This document shows positions 16,393 to 25,967 of a DNA stretch of 38,978 nt, piece after piece. The notes beneath the pieces are model-generated. The model had not been told where the DNA came from, ran no database searches, and worked only from the letters and a program-made list of their open reading frames with translations. The translations under genes and the position numbers were made by a program. This DNA is from Geitlerinema sp. BBD 1991-9 (GTDB lineage: Bacteria; Cyanobacteriota; Cyanobacteriia; Cyanobacteriales; Geitlerinemataceae), in assembly GCA_001657325.1 (NCBI GenBank), contig LWRO01000037.1, positions 1-38,978 on the forward strand. Direction: 5' to 3'. Each line of letters starts with the position of its first letter. Position 1 is the stretch's first letter.

Positions 16393-17286
16393 ATGGAACC
16401 AGCCACTTCTTCTGAATTCATTGTGAAGTTCTGGGGCGTTCGCGGCAGTATTCCGACCCCTGGAAAGACGACGGTTCGCTACGGCGGAAATACCTCCTGC
16501 GTGGAAATGCAGCTTGGCGGGAGACGCGCGATCTTCGATGGCGGAACGGGCTTGCAAGAGTTAAGTAAAGACTTAATGAAGCAACTGCCATCGGAAACCT
16601 ACATGTTCTTCACCCATTATCACTGGGATCACATTCAAGGATTTCCGTTTTTTACGCCTGCTTTCGTTAAAGGCCATTGTTTGCGGATTCACGGAGCCGT
16701 TCCTCAAAATGGGGAATCTCTGGAACAGCATTTCATGGAGCGCGTGTTACATCCTAACTCGCCGATTCCCCTAGTCGGGTTGAAGGCGGATATGAAGTTC
16801 GTCGATATTGTGTGTGGAGAAAGCCTGCAAATCGACGATATTACGATCGAGACGACACCGCTCAATCACCCGAACACCGCAATGGGATACCGAGTAAACT
16901 GGCAAGGACGCTCGGTCTTTTATTGCACGGACACGGAACATTTTCCCGATCGACTCGATGAAAACGTGTTAGCCCTGGCGCAAGATGCGGATGTCCTGAT
17001 TTACGATGCCATGTACACGGATGCAGAGTATAGCAATCCCAAGTCGCCGAAAGTGGGTTGGGGGCATTCGACGTGGCAGGAAGGGGTCAAAATTGCGAAA
17101 GCCGCTGGCGTGAAAACCCTGGTAATTTTCCACCACGAACCCGCGCATTCGGACGATTTCCTCGATGAAATGCAGCACGAGGTTTACGAAGCATTTCCCA
17201 ACGCTGTTTTAGCGAAGGAAGGATTAGAGTTGACGGTTGGGGAACCGTCGATCGAGCGGAATAAAGTTAATAAGGAAACTCAGTAA
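16393..17286 (+). CDS. MBL-fold metallo-hydrolase
   Basis: The 297-residue protein has the metallo-beta-lactamase fold with the dinuclear metal motif THYHWDH (HxHxDH). Further ligands are a His in TTPLNHPNTAMGY, an Asp in YCTDTEHF and a late His in TLVIFHHEPAHSDD. The N-terminus, FWGVRGSIPTPG...YGGNTSC, is typical of a widespread bacterial subgroup of unknown substrate, sometimes linked to phosphodiesterase activity. It starts at the ATG at 16393, 110 bases after aroC, and probably has its own promoter, although none is clear. Confidence 0.88.
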   Translation: MEPATSSEFIVKFWGVRGSIPTPGKTTVRYGGNTSCVEMQLGGRRAIFDGGTGLQELSKDLMKQLPSETYMFFTHYHWDHIQGFPFFTPAFVKGHCLRIHGAVPQNGESLEQHFMERVLHPNSPIPLVGLKADMKFVDIVCGESLQIDDITIETTPLNHPNTAMGYRVNWQGRSVFYCTDTEHFPDRLDENVLALAQDADVLIYDAMYTDAEYSNPKSPKVGWGHSTWQEGVKIAKAAGVKTLVIFHHEPAHSDDFLDEMQHEVYEAFPNAVLAKEGLELTVGEPSIERNKVNKETQ

Positions 17287-17362
17287 ATCTGGAGATGAGG
17301 GAGACCCAAAGAAAGTGCATCGATCGATCTAAATTTCCCTTGTCTCCCAACTCTTGGCGATC

Positions 17363-18025
17363 CTAACCAAGTTCTCCAAGCGCGAACGTTGCAGCTTGAG
17401 AGACTTGTGGATTGCTGTCTTTTTGTAAGTATTGCAAAGCGGGACGGCTTTTCGGATGGTTGAGACGGCCGAGAGTATCGGCGAGGCGCACTCTCACGAG
17501 CCAGTCGTCGGAACGAACAAAGGGAAGTAGCTTGTCAACGGCGTGGGTGGCGCGAATTTCACCGAGAGCCGCGATCGCCGCTTGCTGGAGGACGATCTCT
17601 TCGCTTTCGAGGGCATCGATGAGAACTTTGTCGGCGTTGGGATTCTTGAGGTTGCCCAAGGCAACAGCAGCGCTGAAGCGAACGAGCCAGTGGGTTTCTT
17701 CGAGAAACGCCCGCACGAGTGGCTCGAAAGCCCGGGGATCTTCGAGATATCCTAATGCGCCAGCAGCATCGGCACGAATGCTGTAGTCGGGATCGTTCCG
17801 TAAAAGATTGACGAGGAGATCGTAGCATTCGTCAGTTTGTTTGATGCCCAGGGAGAAGATCGCCATCGATCGAAGGGGCATATGCTCGTCGTTGAGAACG
17901 GTTTTGATAAGGGGGACAGCATCGGCGGCGGGAACTTCTCTCAAGGCGACTAACGCGAGCATTCGATCGCGGGCGTTTTCGCTATTAAGCTGGTTGGCAA
18001 TGTTTTTGAGATCGGCGGCACTCAT
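17363..18025 (-). CDS. HEAT-repeat protein (NblB-like)
   Basis: The 220-residue protein consists of about six HEAT repeats of 31-32 residues, with recurring AAGALGYL, AAVALGNL and AAIAALGEI helices followed by D/N-P turns. Small all-HEAT proteins of this size in cyanobacteria include NblB and other relatives of phycobilin lyases, which act on phycobilisomes. This one is similar in style, with D-Y-S-I-R-A-D-A and D-D-W-L-V-R-V-R repeats, but I cannot place it in the NblB branch by eye. It is convergent with the MBL hydrolase, with 76 bases between the stops. It may equally be a general scaffold protein. Confidence 0.8.
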   Translation of the reverse strand: MSAADLKNIANQLNSENARDRMLALVALREVPAADAVPLIKTVLNDEHMPLRSMAIFSLGIKQTDECYDLLVNLLRNDPDYSIRADAAGALGYLEDPRAFEPLVRAFLEETHWLVRFSAAVALGNLKNPNADKVLIDALESEEIVLQQAAIAALGEIRATHAVDKLLPFVRSDDWLVRVRLADTLGRLNHPKSRPALQYLQKDSNPQVSQAATFALGELG

Positions 18026-18110
18026 TTAATTAAAACGAAATTTTTAAAAGCAGTTTATCTATACCTATTATGCCGAATTTTTGAAAATCTTGTCCAAAAA
18101 CGGGAGCTGG

Positions 18111-18316
18111 TAGGGTGTGTTTTGGTGTCAATAAATGATGGGTTTTGACGAAAAATATTGACCTCGCCGCAACGCACCGCCCCACCCAAAAAACCCTATC
18201 AAAAAATAGGTGGATTGAACCAATAATCGAATTCAAAATGCGGCAGATGGTGCGTGACGCGGATCTTTTATGAACCTGACAACCCGCCCCATTTTCATGC
18301 CGCGTCACACACCCTA
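18111..18316 (+). mobile_element. MITE-like element, family A copy 1 (206 bp)
   Basis: Ends are TAGGGTGTGT and its complement ACACACCCTA. Internal sequence shares long matches with the second copy, including AATATTGAC, CGCCGCAACGCA, ATTGAACCAATAATCGAATT and GATGGTGCGTGACGCGGAT. No open reading frame was found that looks like a transposase, so it is non-autonomous. Confidence 0.75.
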
Positions 18317-18376
18317 CCCAAAATGGATTGAAATCAGTTTTGGTGTTTCCAAAAATATGATATTCAAGAATCCCGA

Positions 18377-18581
18377 TAGGGTGTGTTGTGGCGTTAATCG
18401 ATGATGGGTTTGACTGAAAAATATTGACTTCGCCGCAACGCATCGCCCCACGGACAAACCCCAGTAAAAAATAGGTGAATTGAACCAATAATCGAATTCA
18501 GAATGCGGCGGATGGTGCGTGACGCGGATAGTCCATGAATGTGACAAAGCGCCACATTTGCCCGCCACGTCACACACCCTA
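18377..18581 (+). mobile_element. MITE-like element, family A copy 2 (205 bp)
   Basis: Same orientation and the same 10-bp inverted ends as copy 1, 60 bp downstream of it, with many point differences inside. Both ends contain TA, which suits a Tc1/IS630-type target, but no longer target duplication was seen. Confidence 0.75.
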
Positions 18582-18722
18582 TCGACAAAACCCGTCGATA
18601 AATGATGAATTTACATCGACACAATCGACAGAGAAAAACGCATCATTTCTGGGTATTTGTGAAATTTGGATGGTGTAATGATGATGTCAGAAATGACCGT
18701 AATCGTGGAAATGTGGGGACGC

Positions 18723-18782
18723 TGCGTTACGGCGAAGTCCATTTGTTGGTGGCGCACGAACATTTATTTTCGCCGTAACGCA
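18723..18782. repeat. 14-bp inverted repeat with TGCGTTACGGCGAA arms
   Basis: TGCGTTACGGCGAA (18723-18736) is the exact complement of TTCGCCGTAACGCA (18769-18782). The GCGTTACG core recurs in the other repeat families in this window. It is probably a short MITE-like relic. The 18582-18892 stretch holds nothing else recognisable. Confidence 0.65.
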
Positions 18783-18892
18783 CCCTACTTTTCCAACCTT
18801 TCCTCTAGATTCAGAGGGGGCGACCCCAAAAGTACGCCCCCACACTGAGATCGAGATCCTGGTTAGGAAAACGAGATCCTTAGAACAAACGC

Positions 18893-19114
18893 TCAATCCG
18901 GCACTTCAATGCGTTTGATCTTCGAGGTTTGCCCCGATCGAATCATCACTTGTGACTTAGGAACACCCAGTTGTTTCGACAACAACTGCACGAGTTCTTG
19001 ATTGGCTTTCCCATCGACGGGAGGCGATTTCAAGCGAACGGTAAAACTACCGTCCTCTTCGACGATAATCGCTTGCTGCTTGGAATTGGGCTTGACTTTA
19101 ACTTTAAGAATCAC
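18893..19114 (-). CDS. DUF167 (YggU-type) protein
   Basis: The 73-residue protein matches the DUF167 family: [16 protein letters not shown], then [20 protein letters not shown] and the end [14 protein letters not shown]. The function is unknown in all bacteria. It overlaps the 3' end of the larger upstream gene by 11 bases (19104-19114) in another frame, so the two are probably translated from one transcript. The length is slightly under the usual 90-100 residues but covers the whole domain. Confidence 0.9.
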   Translation of the reverse strand: MILKVKVKPNSKQQAIIVEEDGSFTVRLKSPPVDGKANQELVQLLSKQLGVPKSQVMIRSGQTSKIKRIEVPD

Positions 19115-21881
19115 GATCTCCGTTTGTATCGGGTTTGAGGTCGAGTTCGGCTCGAACCATCACTTCGCCTAAGATACGTTCGACGTGGAAGCCGAGGCGT
19201 TCGCTAATGCGCTTCATCGCAACATTATCCGATAAAATCTCGGCAACGATCTGCTCGATGCCTTCCGCGCGTCCGACTTCGATGAGACGGCGGAGTAACT
19301 CCGTTCCCAAACCTTGACGCTGGAATCGATCGGCGACTAACAGCGAAAATTCAGCGCTGCGCGTTCCGTGAATGTGACTCAGCCGCCCGACGGCGACGAG
19401 TTCGTGTTTTTTGGTGTCCGGGTTGCGGTAGTCGGCAATCAGAGCAATTTCTCGGGCATAGTCGATGAAGCACAGCCGAGACATTCGATCGTGGGCGACG
19501 CGACGGCTGAGTTTAAACGGGTGAGCGTAGCGCAAGTACACGCTCTCTTCCGATAAACTTTCGTGAAATTTCACCGCCATCAATTCGTCTTCGGGACGGA
19601 TGGGGCGAATGGTCAACTGCGTCCCATCGGACATCGTCCAGTAACTGACGTGCTGCGTCGGATAAGGACGAACGGCCGGTTTGGGCAAGTGCGTGATATC
19701 GGTATCGGGTGAGTGCAGCACCACCCGTGCATCGAGTGCGATTAAGCGCTCGGAATTGGCCAAGAGAGGGTTAATGTCAATTTCCTGAATCCACGGCTGT
19801 TCGACCACGAGGAAGGAAAAGCGAACCAACAATTGTTCTAAAGCCACCAGATCCACCGGATCGCGACCGCGAACGCCCTTGAGGGCTTTGTAAATTTTGG
19901 TGCTTTCCATCAAACGCCGCGCCAGAGTGGTGTTGAGCGGGGGAAGTCCCAAGGCGCGATCTCGGAAGACCTCAACCAGTTGTCCTCCCGTTCCGAACAG
20001 CAACACCGGCCCGAACTGCGGGTCGAGGCTACTGCCGATAATCAACTCGTAACCGTCGAGCTTTAACATCGGTTGGACGGTTACACCTTGAAAGTCGTCG
20101 GACGAATGCAGTTCGCTGACGCGGTTGTAGATTCGATCGAACGCTCGTTTGACCGATCCAGCATCGTTGAGGTTCAGCTGAACGCCTCCCACATCACTTT
20201 TATGGGTAATCGTTTCCGACAATAACTTTAAAACCACCGGATATCCGATGGCATCAGCAGCCGCGACGGCTTCTTCAACGGTTTTCGCAATGCGAGTGTC
20301 TACGGTGGGAATCCCATAGGCTGCCAGGACTTGCTTCGACTCAAACTCGGTTAGCAACGTTCGCCCCTGGGCGTGGACGGAACGGATAATCTCTTCAACT
20401 CGTTCGCGGGGGACGTTCGTTTCTTCGTCGTCTCCGAACAAGGTCGGCGTTTCGTACAGACTTTTCAAGTTGCGGCTGTACTGCCACATATAATTGAAAA
20501 TCCGAACCGCCGTGTCGGGGTAAGGGAACGTGGGGATGTTGGCTTGTTTGAGAATTGCCGCCCCCGCCGCGACGTCTGCACCGCCCATCCAACTGGCGAG
20601 AATGGGTTTTCGGTGCGATCGCTCGAGTCCGTTTTGGGTGAGCGTCTCAGCCGTGCGCGTCGGATCGGTCATCGCTTGCGGAGTGAGCAAGACGATCAAC
20701 CCGTCGCTGTTGCGATCTTTGACGGCCACTTCCATGGCTTTCGCGTATCGATCGGGATCGGCATCTCCCAGAATGTCGATGGGATTGCCGTGACTCCATT
20801 GGGCCGGCAGGATTTCGTCAAGGGCCGCAATCGTTTCGGGGGAGAGTTCGGCCAGTTTTCCCCCTTCGGTAATCAGGGTGTCGGTGGTTAAAACCCCCGG
20901 CCCGCCCGCATTGGTGAGAATCGTCAGACGCGCTCCTTTGGGGCGAGGCTGCTTGGAGAGCAGTTCTGCCATGTAAAACAGATGGGCTAAGTGGTATACC
21001 CGCAGCACGCCGCAACGTCGGAAGGCGGCATCGAGAACTTCGTCACTCCCGGTGAGCGATCCGGTGTGGGAAGCGGCAGCTTTGGCTGCGGCTTCGGTAC
21101 GTCCGGCTTTGATGACGATGATGGGTTTCGTCAAAGCCACTTCTCGCGCAGCGGAGAGGAACGCACTCGCGTTGCCGATCGATTCCATGTAAATGACGAT
21201 GCTGTCGGTATTCGGATCGTTACCGAGGTAGTCGATGAGGTCGCCCCAACCGACATCGAGCATCGACCCAATGGAGACGAAGGCACTGAAACCGATGTTT
21301 TCTTGGAAACTCCAATCGAGAATTGAGGTACACAGCGCACCACTTTGGCTGATAAAACCGACATTGCCCGGGCGAGCCATGCTTCCGGCAAAGGTGGCGT
21401 TGAGACCGCTAAGGGGACTCATGACGCCTAAGCAGTTCGGCCCGACGATCCGCATTTTTCCTAGGGCCGCTTCGAGAATTTGCTTTTCGAGTTCGACACC
21501 TTCGGGGCCGATTTCTTTGAAGCCCGCAGACACGACAATCGCCCCTTTGACTCCCGCTGCAACGCATTGACGAACGACATTGGGAACGCTGGGAGCAGGA
21601 GTCGCGATGACGGCGAGATCTACGGGTTCGGGGACGGAGCTGATGTCGGAATACGCTTTGATCCCGAGGACGCTACCGCGTTTGGGATTGACAGGAAAGA
21701 CGGTTCCGCCGAAGGGGTTGCTGATGAGGTTCCACAGCAGGGTTCGTCCGACACTACCGGGTTTTTCGGTCGCCCCGATGACGGCAACGGTTTTCGGATA
21801 GAAAATTGCATTGAGGGGATGGGGTTTGTAGCGAAGAACATCGTGAGCCGGGTCGGTTTTGGGGCTGAAACTGATAGTCAT
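19104..21881 (-). CDS. ADP-forming acyl-CoA synthetase fused to GNAT acetyltransferase
   Basis: The 925-residue protein combines a CoA-binding Rossmann domain ([16 protein letters not shown], residues about 30-130), succinyl-CoA-synthetase-like domains with the probable phospho-His in [10 protein letters not shown], an ATP-grasp domain ([16 protein letters not shown] to [11 protein letters not shown]), and a C-terminal GNAT domain ([11 protein letters not shown] to [16 protein letters not shown] and [10 protein letters not shown]). Relatives act as protein lysine acetyltransferases (Pat) or acetyl-CoA synthetases; in many Pat proteins the synthetase half is inactive. Here the His is present. 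A strong Shine-Dalgarno AAGGAG (complement of 21888-21893) supports the ATG at 21881. It overlaps the DUF167 gene. Confidence 0.92.
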   Translation of the reverse strand: MTISFSPKTDPAHDVLRYKPHPLNAIFYPKTVAVIGATEKPGSVGRTLLWNLISNPFGGTVFPVNPKRGSVLGIKAYSDISSVPEPVDLAVIATPAPSVPNVVRQCVAAGVKGAIVVSAGFKEIGPEGVELEKQILEAALGKMRIVGPNCLGVMSPLSGLNATFAGSMARPGNVGFISQSGALCTSILDWSFQENIGFSAFVSIGSMLDVGWGDLIDYLGNDPNTDSIVIYMESIGNASAFLSAAREVALTKPIIVIKAGRTEAAAKAAASHTGSLTGSDEVLDAAFRRCGVLRVYHLAHLFYMAELLSKQPRPKGARLTILTNAGGPGVLTTDTLITEGGKLAELSPETIAALDEILPAQWSHGNPIDILGDADPDRYAKAMEVAVKDRNSDGLIVLLTPQAMTDPTRTAETLTQNGLERSHRKPILASWMGGADVAAGAAILKQANIPTFPYPDTAVRIFNYMWQYSRNLKSLYETPTLFGDDEETNVPRERVEEIIRSVHAQGRTLLTEFESKQVLAAYGIPTVDTRIAKTVEEAVAAADAIGYPVVLKLLSETITHKSDVGGVQLNLNDAGSVKRAFDRIYNRVSELHSSDDFQGVTVQPMLKLDGYELIIGSSLDPQFGPVLLFGTGGQLVEVFRDRALGLPPLNTTLARRLMESTKIYKALKGVRGRDPVDLVALEQLLVRFSFLVVEQPWIQEIDINPLLANSERLIALDARVVLHSPDTDITHLPKPAVRPYPTQHVSYWTMSDGTQLTIRPIRPEDELMAVKFHESLSEESVYLRYAHPFKLSRRVAHDRMSRLCFIDYAREIALIADYRNPDTKKHELVAVGRLSHIHGTRSAEFSLLVADRFQRQGLGTELLRRLIEVGRAEGIEQIVAEILSDNVAMKRISERLGFHVERILGEVMVRAELDLKPDTNGDRDS

Positions 21882-22593
21882 CGACCGCTCCTTACGTGTG
21901 ACTGTATCCAGAGAACTGAGCTGCGTTTAGTGTATCCTCACCCCAATCTCGAAGGGGGGAAATTTCAACATAGTTTTACGATCTTGTTGGCAGAACTATC
22001 ATCTTTGCCGGGATCGGGAACCGTTCGACAGGCTATTGTAAATGTTCTGCGGAAAATGCTTGGAAGCGACCGAAACAATGTTAGGGTTGTTTAACCTGAA
22101 ATTAATAAAATTGTGATATGGTTGAAGGCTAATTATAATTTTATGTACTCAATTGCAAGCTGCTATTTTTTAGCTAAAACTATTAAATCAAAGTATTCGT
22201 CCGATCGTGATAGAAATCTAGCAATACTTTAGAAAACTACATTTTTAATTAATGTTGTGACGAGTATCAGATTCAATTCAATCTGATAAAGTTAGAAAAG
22301 TTCGTTTCGATCGAACGTATTTTGTCACATCTCCTTGCCGAGACACCGATCGGATCGATCGCAAGCACAGAAAGAAAGAATAAACTTTTTTGAGACGCAA
22401 TTATCGGTGTAGCTATTGTTAAGATTTCGATCGACCTACGCACCATTCGATCGAGTAGAGGTATAACAGAAGTAAAATCTTTAGTTTGTTGAAAAAAAGC
22501 AGTTTTAATACAGTATTTTTGGGTGTTCGGTGCGTTTTTCATGAATGTACCTAAAAAAACACCTTTCCTTAATCGTGAGGTGAAAAACTTTTG
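21882..22593. other. Intergenic region, AT-rich, no gene recognised
   Basis: This 700-base stretch lies between two divergent genes and probably carries both promoters. It is more AT-rich than the flanks, and short open frames on either strand show no conserved motif. No tRNA-like or repeat structure was seen. Confidence 0.5.
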
Positions 22594-24051
22594 ATGTTAT
22601 CTTCCAAATGGGTCATCGGGATTTCGATCGTGTCAGCATTGCTCGTTGCATTGGCGGGCAATGCTCGAGAAGAGGAAGTCGATCTGCAAGAATTATACGA
22701 TCTCTGTTCGCGTTTTCCACTCAACTCTCGGTGTGAAGGGTTAGAAATTCCCATCCCCTTAGACGAGCGCATTGGAACGGATGCGAGTTGCTCGATCTCC
22801 CCGTTAGACTGGGCAAGTTCCGATCGCTGTAAATTGAGATTTGACGAAGCGGGTTTGACTGTTTTCTACGAAGAAGGAGACGAGATCGAGTTTCTGGGCG
22901 ATCGACGGGGAACGAGAGAGCTAAATATTCCGTTCGATCGAATGTTAGCGTTCGACCTCAAGTTTTGGGATAGCCGTTCTGATGCGGCTTCGATATTCAT
23001 CGGTGGAAAATTGTACGCCCAACTCAACGAAGACGAGTTTGAAGGATTTGAGCGAGAGTTCGACCCTACGGAAAATGCTAACGAACGTACCCGCTTTGGA
23101 AGTGATGACTTTGCAGAAACGGAAATCTTGTTTTCCCAGATTTCTGATGCCGAAAATCAATTTTACGTTTTAGCAATTGCTTCAACTGAAGAACTCGGTA
23201 CGTTTTTGAGAAGCTACATCGAACCGCATCTGAGATCGCCATTAGACGATGATTTGAATGCTGTTGAGACGAGTGAAGAAATCGAACCCAATCCGACCAA
23301 CGGGTTGAGTCCCGTTGTGCTGACTGAAGAGCCTGAGATCGATCGAGTGGAACTTATCGATCGATTGTTGGATGATAAAGAATGCGTGCGCTGCAATTTA
23401 CAAGGCGTCGATCTCAGTGGTGCAAACCTTGACGAAGCCAATTTAGAAGGGGTAAACCTTCAAGGGGCAAATCTGAGCAACGCCGATCTCGAAGAATGCT
23501 ATCTCGTCGGGGCAAATCTCGATGGTGCAATTCTATCTGGGGCCGATCTCAGTAGCGCTCGACTGATGCTTGCATCTTTTGAAGGTGCGAGTCTAGACGA
23601 GATCGATCTCGATGCAGCGAGTTTGCAATATGCCAATTTGAGCGATGCAAACTTAACCAACGCCCAAATGAGTGGAACGAATTTAGAGTGGGCAAATTTA
23701 AGCGGTGCCATTTTGGAAAATGCTGATTTGAGCGATGTGACGACGGTTCGCAGTTTCGTTCCATTTTGGGGAATTCAACGATATCGTATCTTTACGAGTT
23801 TGGAAAACGCGAATTTTAGCGGGGCGAATTTGAGCAATGCCACCCTAGAAGACGCTCGTGCGAACGGCGTCGATTTCAGCGGAGCCAACCTCAGTGGAGC
23901 GAATTTGGACGATATCAGCTTAATCGATGCCAACCTCAGCGGGGCCAACCTCAGCGGGGCAGAAATCGACGACGACACCGATTTAACTTATACCAACTTA
24001 TGCGGCGCGACGATGCCGGACAACACCGTTTCGGAAGTGGGATGTCCGTAG
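22594..24051 (+). CDS. Exported pentapeptide-repeat protein
   Basis: The 485-residue protein begins with a signal-like segment (VIGISIVSALLVALAG), then a unique domain of about 210 residues with several Cys, then a run of A(D/N)LXX pentapeptide repeats from about residue 265 to 380. A short break containing SFVPFWGIQRYR separates these from a second run (about 400-470) ending in LCGATMPDN. Pentapeptide repeats fold as a right-handed quadrilateral beta-helix; the role is unknown. GAGG at 22577-22580 is a possible ribosome site. An in-frame TTG at 22591 directly precedes the ATG. Standalone gene. Confidence 0.85.
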   Translation: MLSSKWVIGISIVSALLVALAGNAREEEVDLQELYDLCSRFPLNSRCEGLEIPIPLDERIGTDASCSISPLDWASSDRCKLRFDEAGLTVFYEEGDEIEFLGDRRGTRELNIPFDRMLAFDLKFWDSRSDAASIFIGGKLYAQLNEDEFEGFEREFDPTENANERTRFGSDDFAETEILFSQISDAENQFYVLAIASTEELGTFLRSYIEPHLRSPLDDDLNAVETSEEIEPNPTNGLSPVVLTEEPEIDRVELIDRLLDDKECVRCNLQGVDLSGANLDEANLEGVNLQGANLSNADLEECYLVGANLDGAILSGADLSSARLMLASFEGASLDEIDLDAASLQYANLSDANLTNAQMSGTNLEWANLSGAILENADLSDVTTVRSFVPFWGIQRYRIFTSLENANFSGANLSNATLEDARANGVDFSGANLSGANLDDISLIDANLSGANLSGAEIDDDTDLTYTNLCGATMPDNTVSEVGCP

Positions 24052-24102
24052 CTAGGCTACAGTTGAGAGAAGTTCGACAGCCTTTTTTTGCTTGTGTTGC
24101 CG

Positions 24103-24591
24103 ATGCACGTCCGCCACGCCTGCGAAAGCGATCTTCCCTCTGTGGTTGAAATTTATAACGCCTCCATTCCGAGCTATCGGGCGACAGCCGATCTCTATCC
24201 CGTCTCGATCGAGAGTCGCCGTTCCTGGTTTTTCAACCATCGCCCAGATCGCTATCCTTTATGGGTGGCAGAATCCCAAGGGCAAGTCGTCGCGTGGTTG
24301 AGTTTTCGTCCTTTTTACGGACGGCCAGCCTATGCCGCAACTTCTGAATTGGGCATTTACGTCGCGCCCGATTTCCAAGGTCGAGGAATTGGAAGTCATT
24401 TACTGGAAATGGCATTGGCAAACGGGCGAAATTTAGGGTCGAACACGTTGCTGGCATTTGTATTTGCTCATAACGCACCGAGTTTAAAACTGTTCGATCG
24501 ATTTGGGTTTTGTGAATGGGGATATTTGCCGAGAGTTGCCGAACTCGCCGGGGTCGAACGGGATGTCGTGATTTTAGGAAAACGACTTTGA
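24103..24591 (+). CDS. GNAT acetyltransferase (phosphinothricin acetyltransferase-like)
   Basis: The 162-residue protein has the GNAT fold: MHVRHACESDLPSVVEIYN at the start, VAWLSFRPFYGR, and the acetyl-CoA site GIYVAPDFQGRGIGSHLL (Q/RxxGxG/A). A late FVFAHNAPSLKLFDRFGF motif follows. The overall pattern is like phosphinothricin/methionine-sulfoximine acetyltransferases, but the substrate is not fixed by sequence. I chose the ATG at 24103 over a TTG at 24088 because the protein then begins directly with the domain. It is 51 bases after the pentapeptide gene and 28 before the DUF1622 gene, all on the plus strand. Confidence 0.85.
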   Translation: MHVRHACESDLPSVVEIYNASIPSYRATADLYPVSIESRRSWFFNHRPDRYPLWVAESQGQVVAWLSFRPFYGRPAYAATSELGIYVAPDFQGRGIGSHLLEMALANGRNLGSNTLLAFVFAHNAPSLKLFDRFGFCEWGYLPRVAELAGVERDVVILGKRL

Positions 24592-24619
24592 ACGCTGTTC
24601 TCGATCGAGCTGCTTAACG

Positions 24620-25018
24620 ATGGAATTTCTCGAACACGCTCTCGTACAAGTGGTTAGCGTTTCCAAATTGGGATTAGAAGCCATTTCCGTGTTGTGTGTA
24701 CTGTTAGGGTTTGTTGCAACCTTACGCTTACTCGTGAGGCAACCCGAGCAAGTGTATCGGTTTCCGTTGTATCAACTGCGGTTGTGCTTCGGATCGTGGT
24801 TGGCTCTGGCTCTAGAATTTCAGTTAGGGGCAGATATTCTCGCGACGACGATCGCACCCTCGTTTGGAGCGTTGGGACAATTGGCGGCTTTGGCCGGAAT
24901 TCGGACGTTCCTCAACTTTTTTCTCGATCGAGAGTTAGAAGCCGAAGCCGAACGTCAACGGCAACAGCAAGAGACGTTTGCGCGATCGACACCACGGAAC
25001 CTCGATCGTTGTGGATAA
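24620..25018 (+). CDS. DUF1622 membrane protein
   Basis: The 132-residue protein matches the DUF1622 family: an N-terminal helix (LEHALVQVVSVSKLGLEAISVLCVLLG), a conserved RLCFGSWLALALEFQLGADILATTIAPS block, and a third helical segment IRTFLNFFLDRELE. It is predicted to be an inner-membrane protein with three segments; the function is unknown. The C-terminal tail is charged and Gln-rich. The stop codon TAA is itself the end of a DnaA-box-like 9-mer (25010-25018). Confidence 0.85.
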   Translation: MEFLEHALVQVVSVSKLGLEAISVLCVLLGFVATLRLLVRQPEQVYRFPLYQLRLCFGSWLALALEFQLGADILATTIAPSFGALGQLAALAGIRTFLNFFLDRELEAEAERQRQQQETFARSTPRNLDRCG

Positions 25019-25160
25019 CTCGATACGTTTTTCCACAGTTTTTCCACAGGTCTGTGAATCTGTCAATCCCTAATTTTACGGACGTTCTAGCAGTTTTCCA
25101 CAGTTTCCACAGGTGCAAAGATAAAGATAAGATTAAAAAAATATTAATTTCGAGGAAACA
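25010..25160. other. Cluster of DnaA-box-like sites with AT-rich tract (candidate origin)
   Basis: Five 9-mers resemble DnaA boxes. TGTGGATAA (25010-25018) is a perfect TTATCCACA on the other strand. TTTTCCACA occurs at 25029-25037, 25040-25048 and 25094-25102, and GTTTCCACA at 25103-25111. They fall within 102 bases. An AT-rich run (25117-25151) that could serve as an unwinding element follows at once. The region lies between two convergent genes. TTTTCCACA is, to my knowledge, the form used at cyanobacterial origins, but neither dnaA nor dnaN is in the window. Confidence 0.5.
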
Positions 25161-25355
25161 CTCGAAAAACTATCTTTTTCACACTCGATCGCGTGTTTTC
25201 TCGAGGAACTGGGGAGATCGGGTCGCGAGTAAAATGCTCTAGAAACGTTTGAAAACGTGGGATCGAGGGATACCGAAATTTTGAAACAGTCGCAGCGTTC
25301 GTTCACCCTTTACTCGATCGCTTGTAGAAGCGATGTGTCATTGGTTTGCTGCGAC

Positions 25356-25487
25356 GGGTGCATCTCATTTTTGCCAGAACTGAGGCGTAGGGTGTGTTCG
25401 CGGGCTACAAAATTCGGCTGAAGTCGAGAGGAATTAGATGCCCGCGTAACGCACCGACAACGATTTTTACAGTCTTGAGATGCAGCC
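25356..25487 (+). mobile_element. MITE-like element, family B copy 1 (132 bp)
   Basis: The left end is GGGTGCATCTCA and the right end TGAGATGCAGCC, nearly inverted. The core has GCGTAGGGTGTGTTCGCGGG and GATGCCCGCGTAACGCA, which can pair with each other. Two further copies are at 35379-35516 and 37343-37475. It lies downstream of the Nudix gene end. Confidence 0.75.
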
Positions 25488-25505
25488 GCAGCGGCTGCCA
25501 TCGAT

Positions 25506-25967
25506 TCAGGCGATGACTGTCGCTCCGTTGAGGTAATCTTGAATTTGACGTTCGTGGTCGTGGCAGAGGTTATCGAGCGGTAATTCGTCGATGCTAAACG
25601 ATCGAACGTCGAGGATTTCGTAGGTATCGCCGACTGACATCAGACCTTCGGCATCAACCTCCAGCAAAATCGAAATCGAATGAATTCTCGGGTCTCGATC
25701 GGGATGGGAGTATACCCCAACCAACCGACGCAGTTTTACGAGATCGAGTCCAGTTTCTTCCCGTAACTCCCGCTTGGCGGCGGAGGGAATATCTTCTCCC
25801 CAATCGATAATGCCGCCGGGAAGACCCCATTCTTTGGTATCTCGCCGCAGAATTAACACGATTTCGCCGTTGGGAAGGATTGGAATCAATGTCGCTCCCG
25901 AGATCGGGTGTCGGAAAATTACACCTAATACAGTTTTGACGTACTGCCAAGCTCGACCGACGATCAT
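25506..25967 (-). CDS. Nudix hydrolase
   Basis: The 153-residue protein has the Nudix box GIIDWGEDIPSAAKRELREETGL (GX5EX7REUXEEXGU), preceded by LPNGEIVLILRRDTKEWGLPG. These enzymes hydrolyse nucleoside diphosphates linked to other groups; which substrate is not clear. The ATG at 25967 begins MIVGRAWQYVKTVLGV, the usual N-terminus in cyanobacterial relatives. A longer frame from 26066 adds 33 residues that look non-coding. Confidence 0.88.
   Translation of the reverse strand: MIVGRAWQYVKTVLGVIFRHPISGATLIPILPNGEIVLILRRDTKEWGLPGGIIDWGEDIPSAAKRELREETGLDLVKLRRLVGVYSHPDRDPRIHSISILLEVDAEGLMSVGDTYEILDVRSFSIDELPLDNLCHDHERQIQDYLNGATVIA

Noticed and set aside
20373-20891. Long plus-strand frame opposite the acyl-CoA synthetase
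   Set aside because: It mirrors the coding strand's composition and has no domain of its own.
21480-22094. 204-codon plus-strand frame at the 5' end of the synthetase
   Set aside because: Mostly antisense to conserved CoA-binding sequence, with no recognisable motif.
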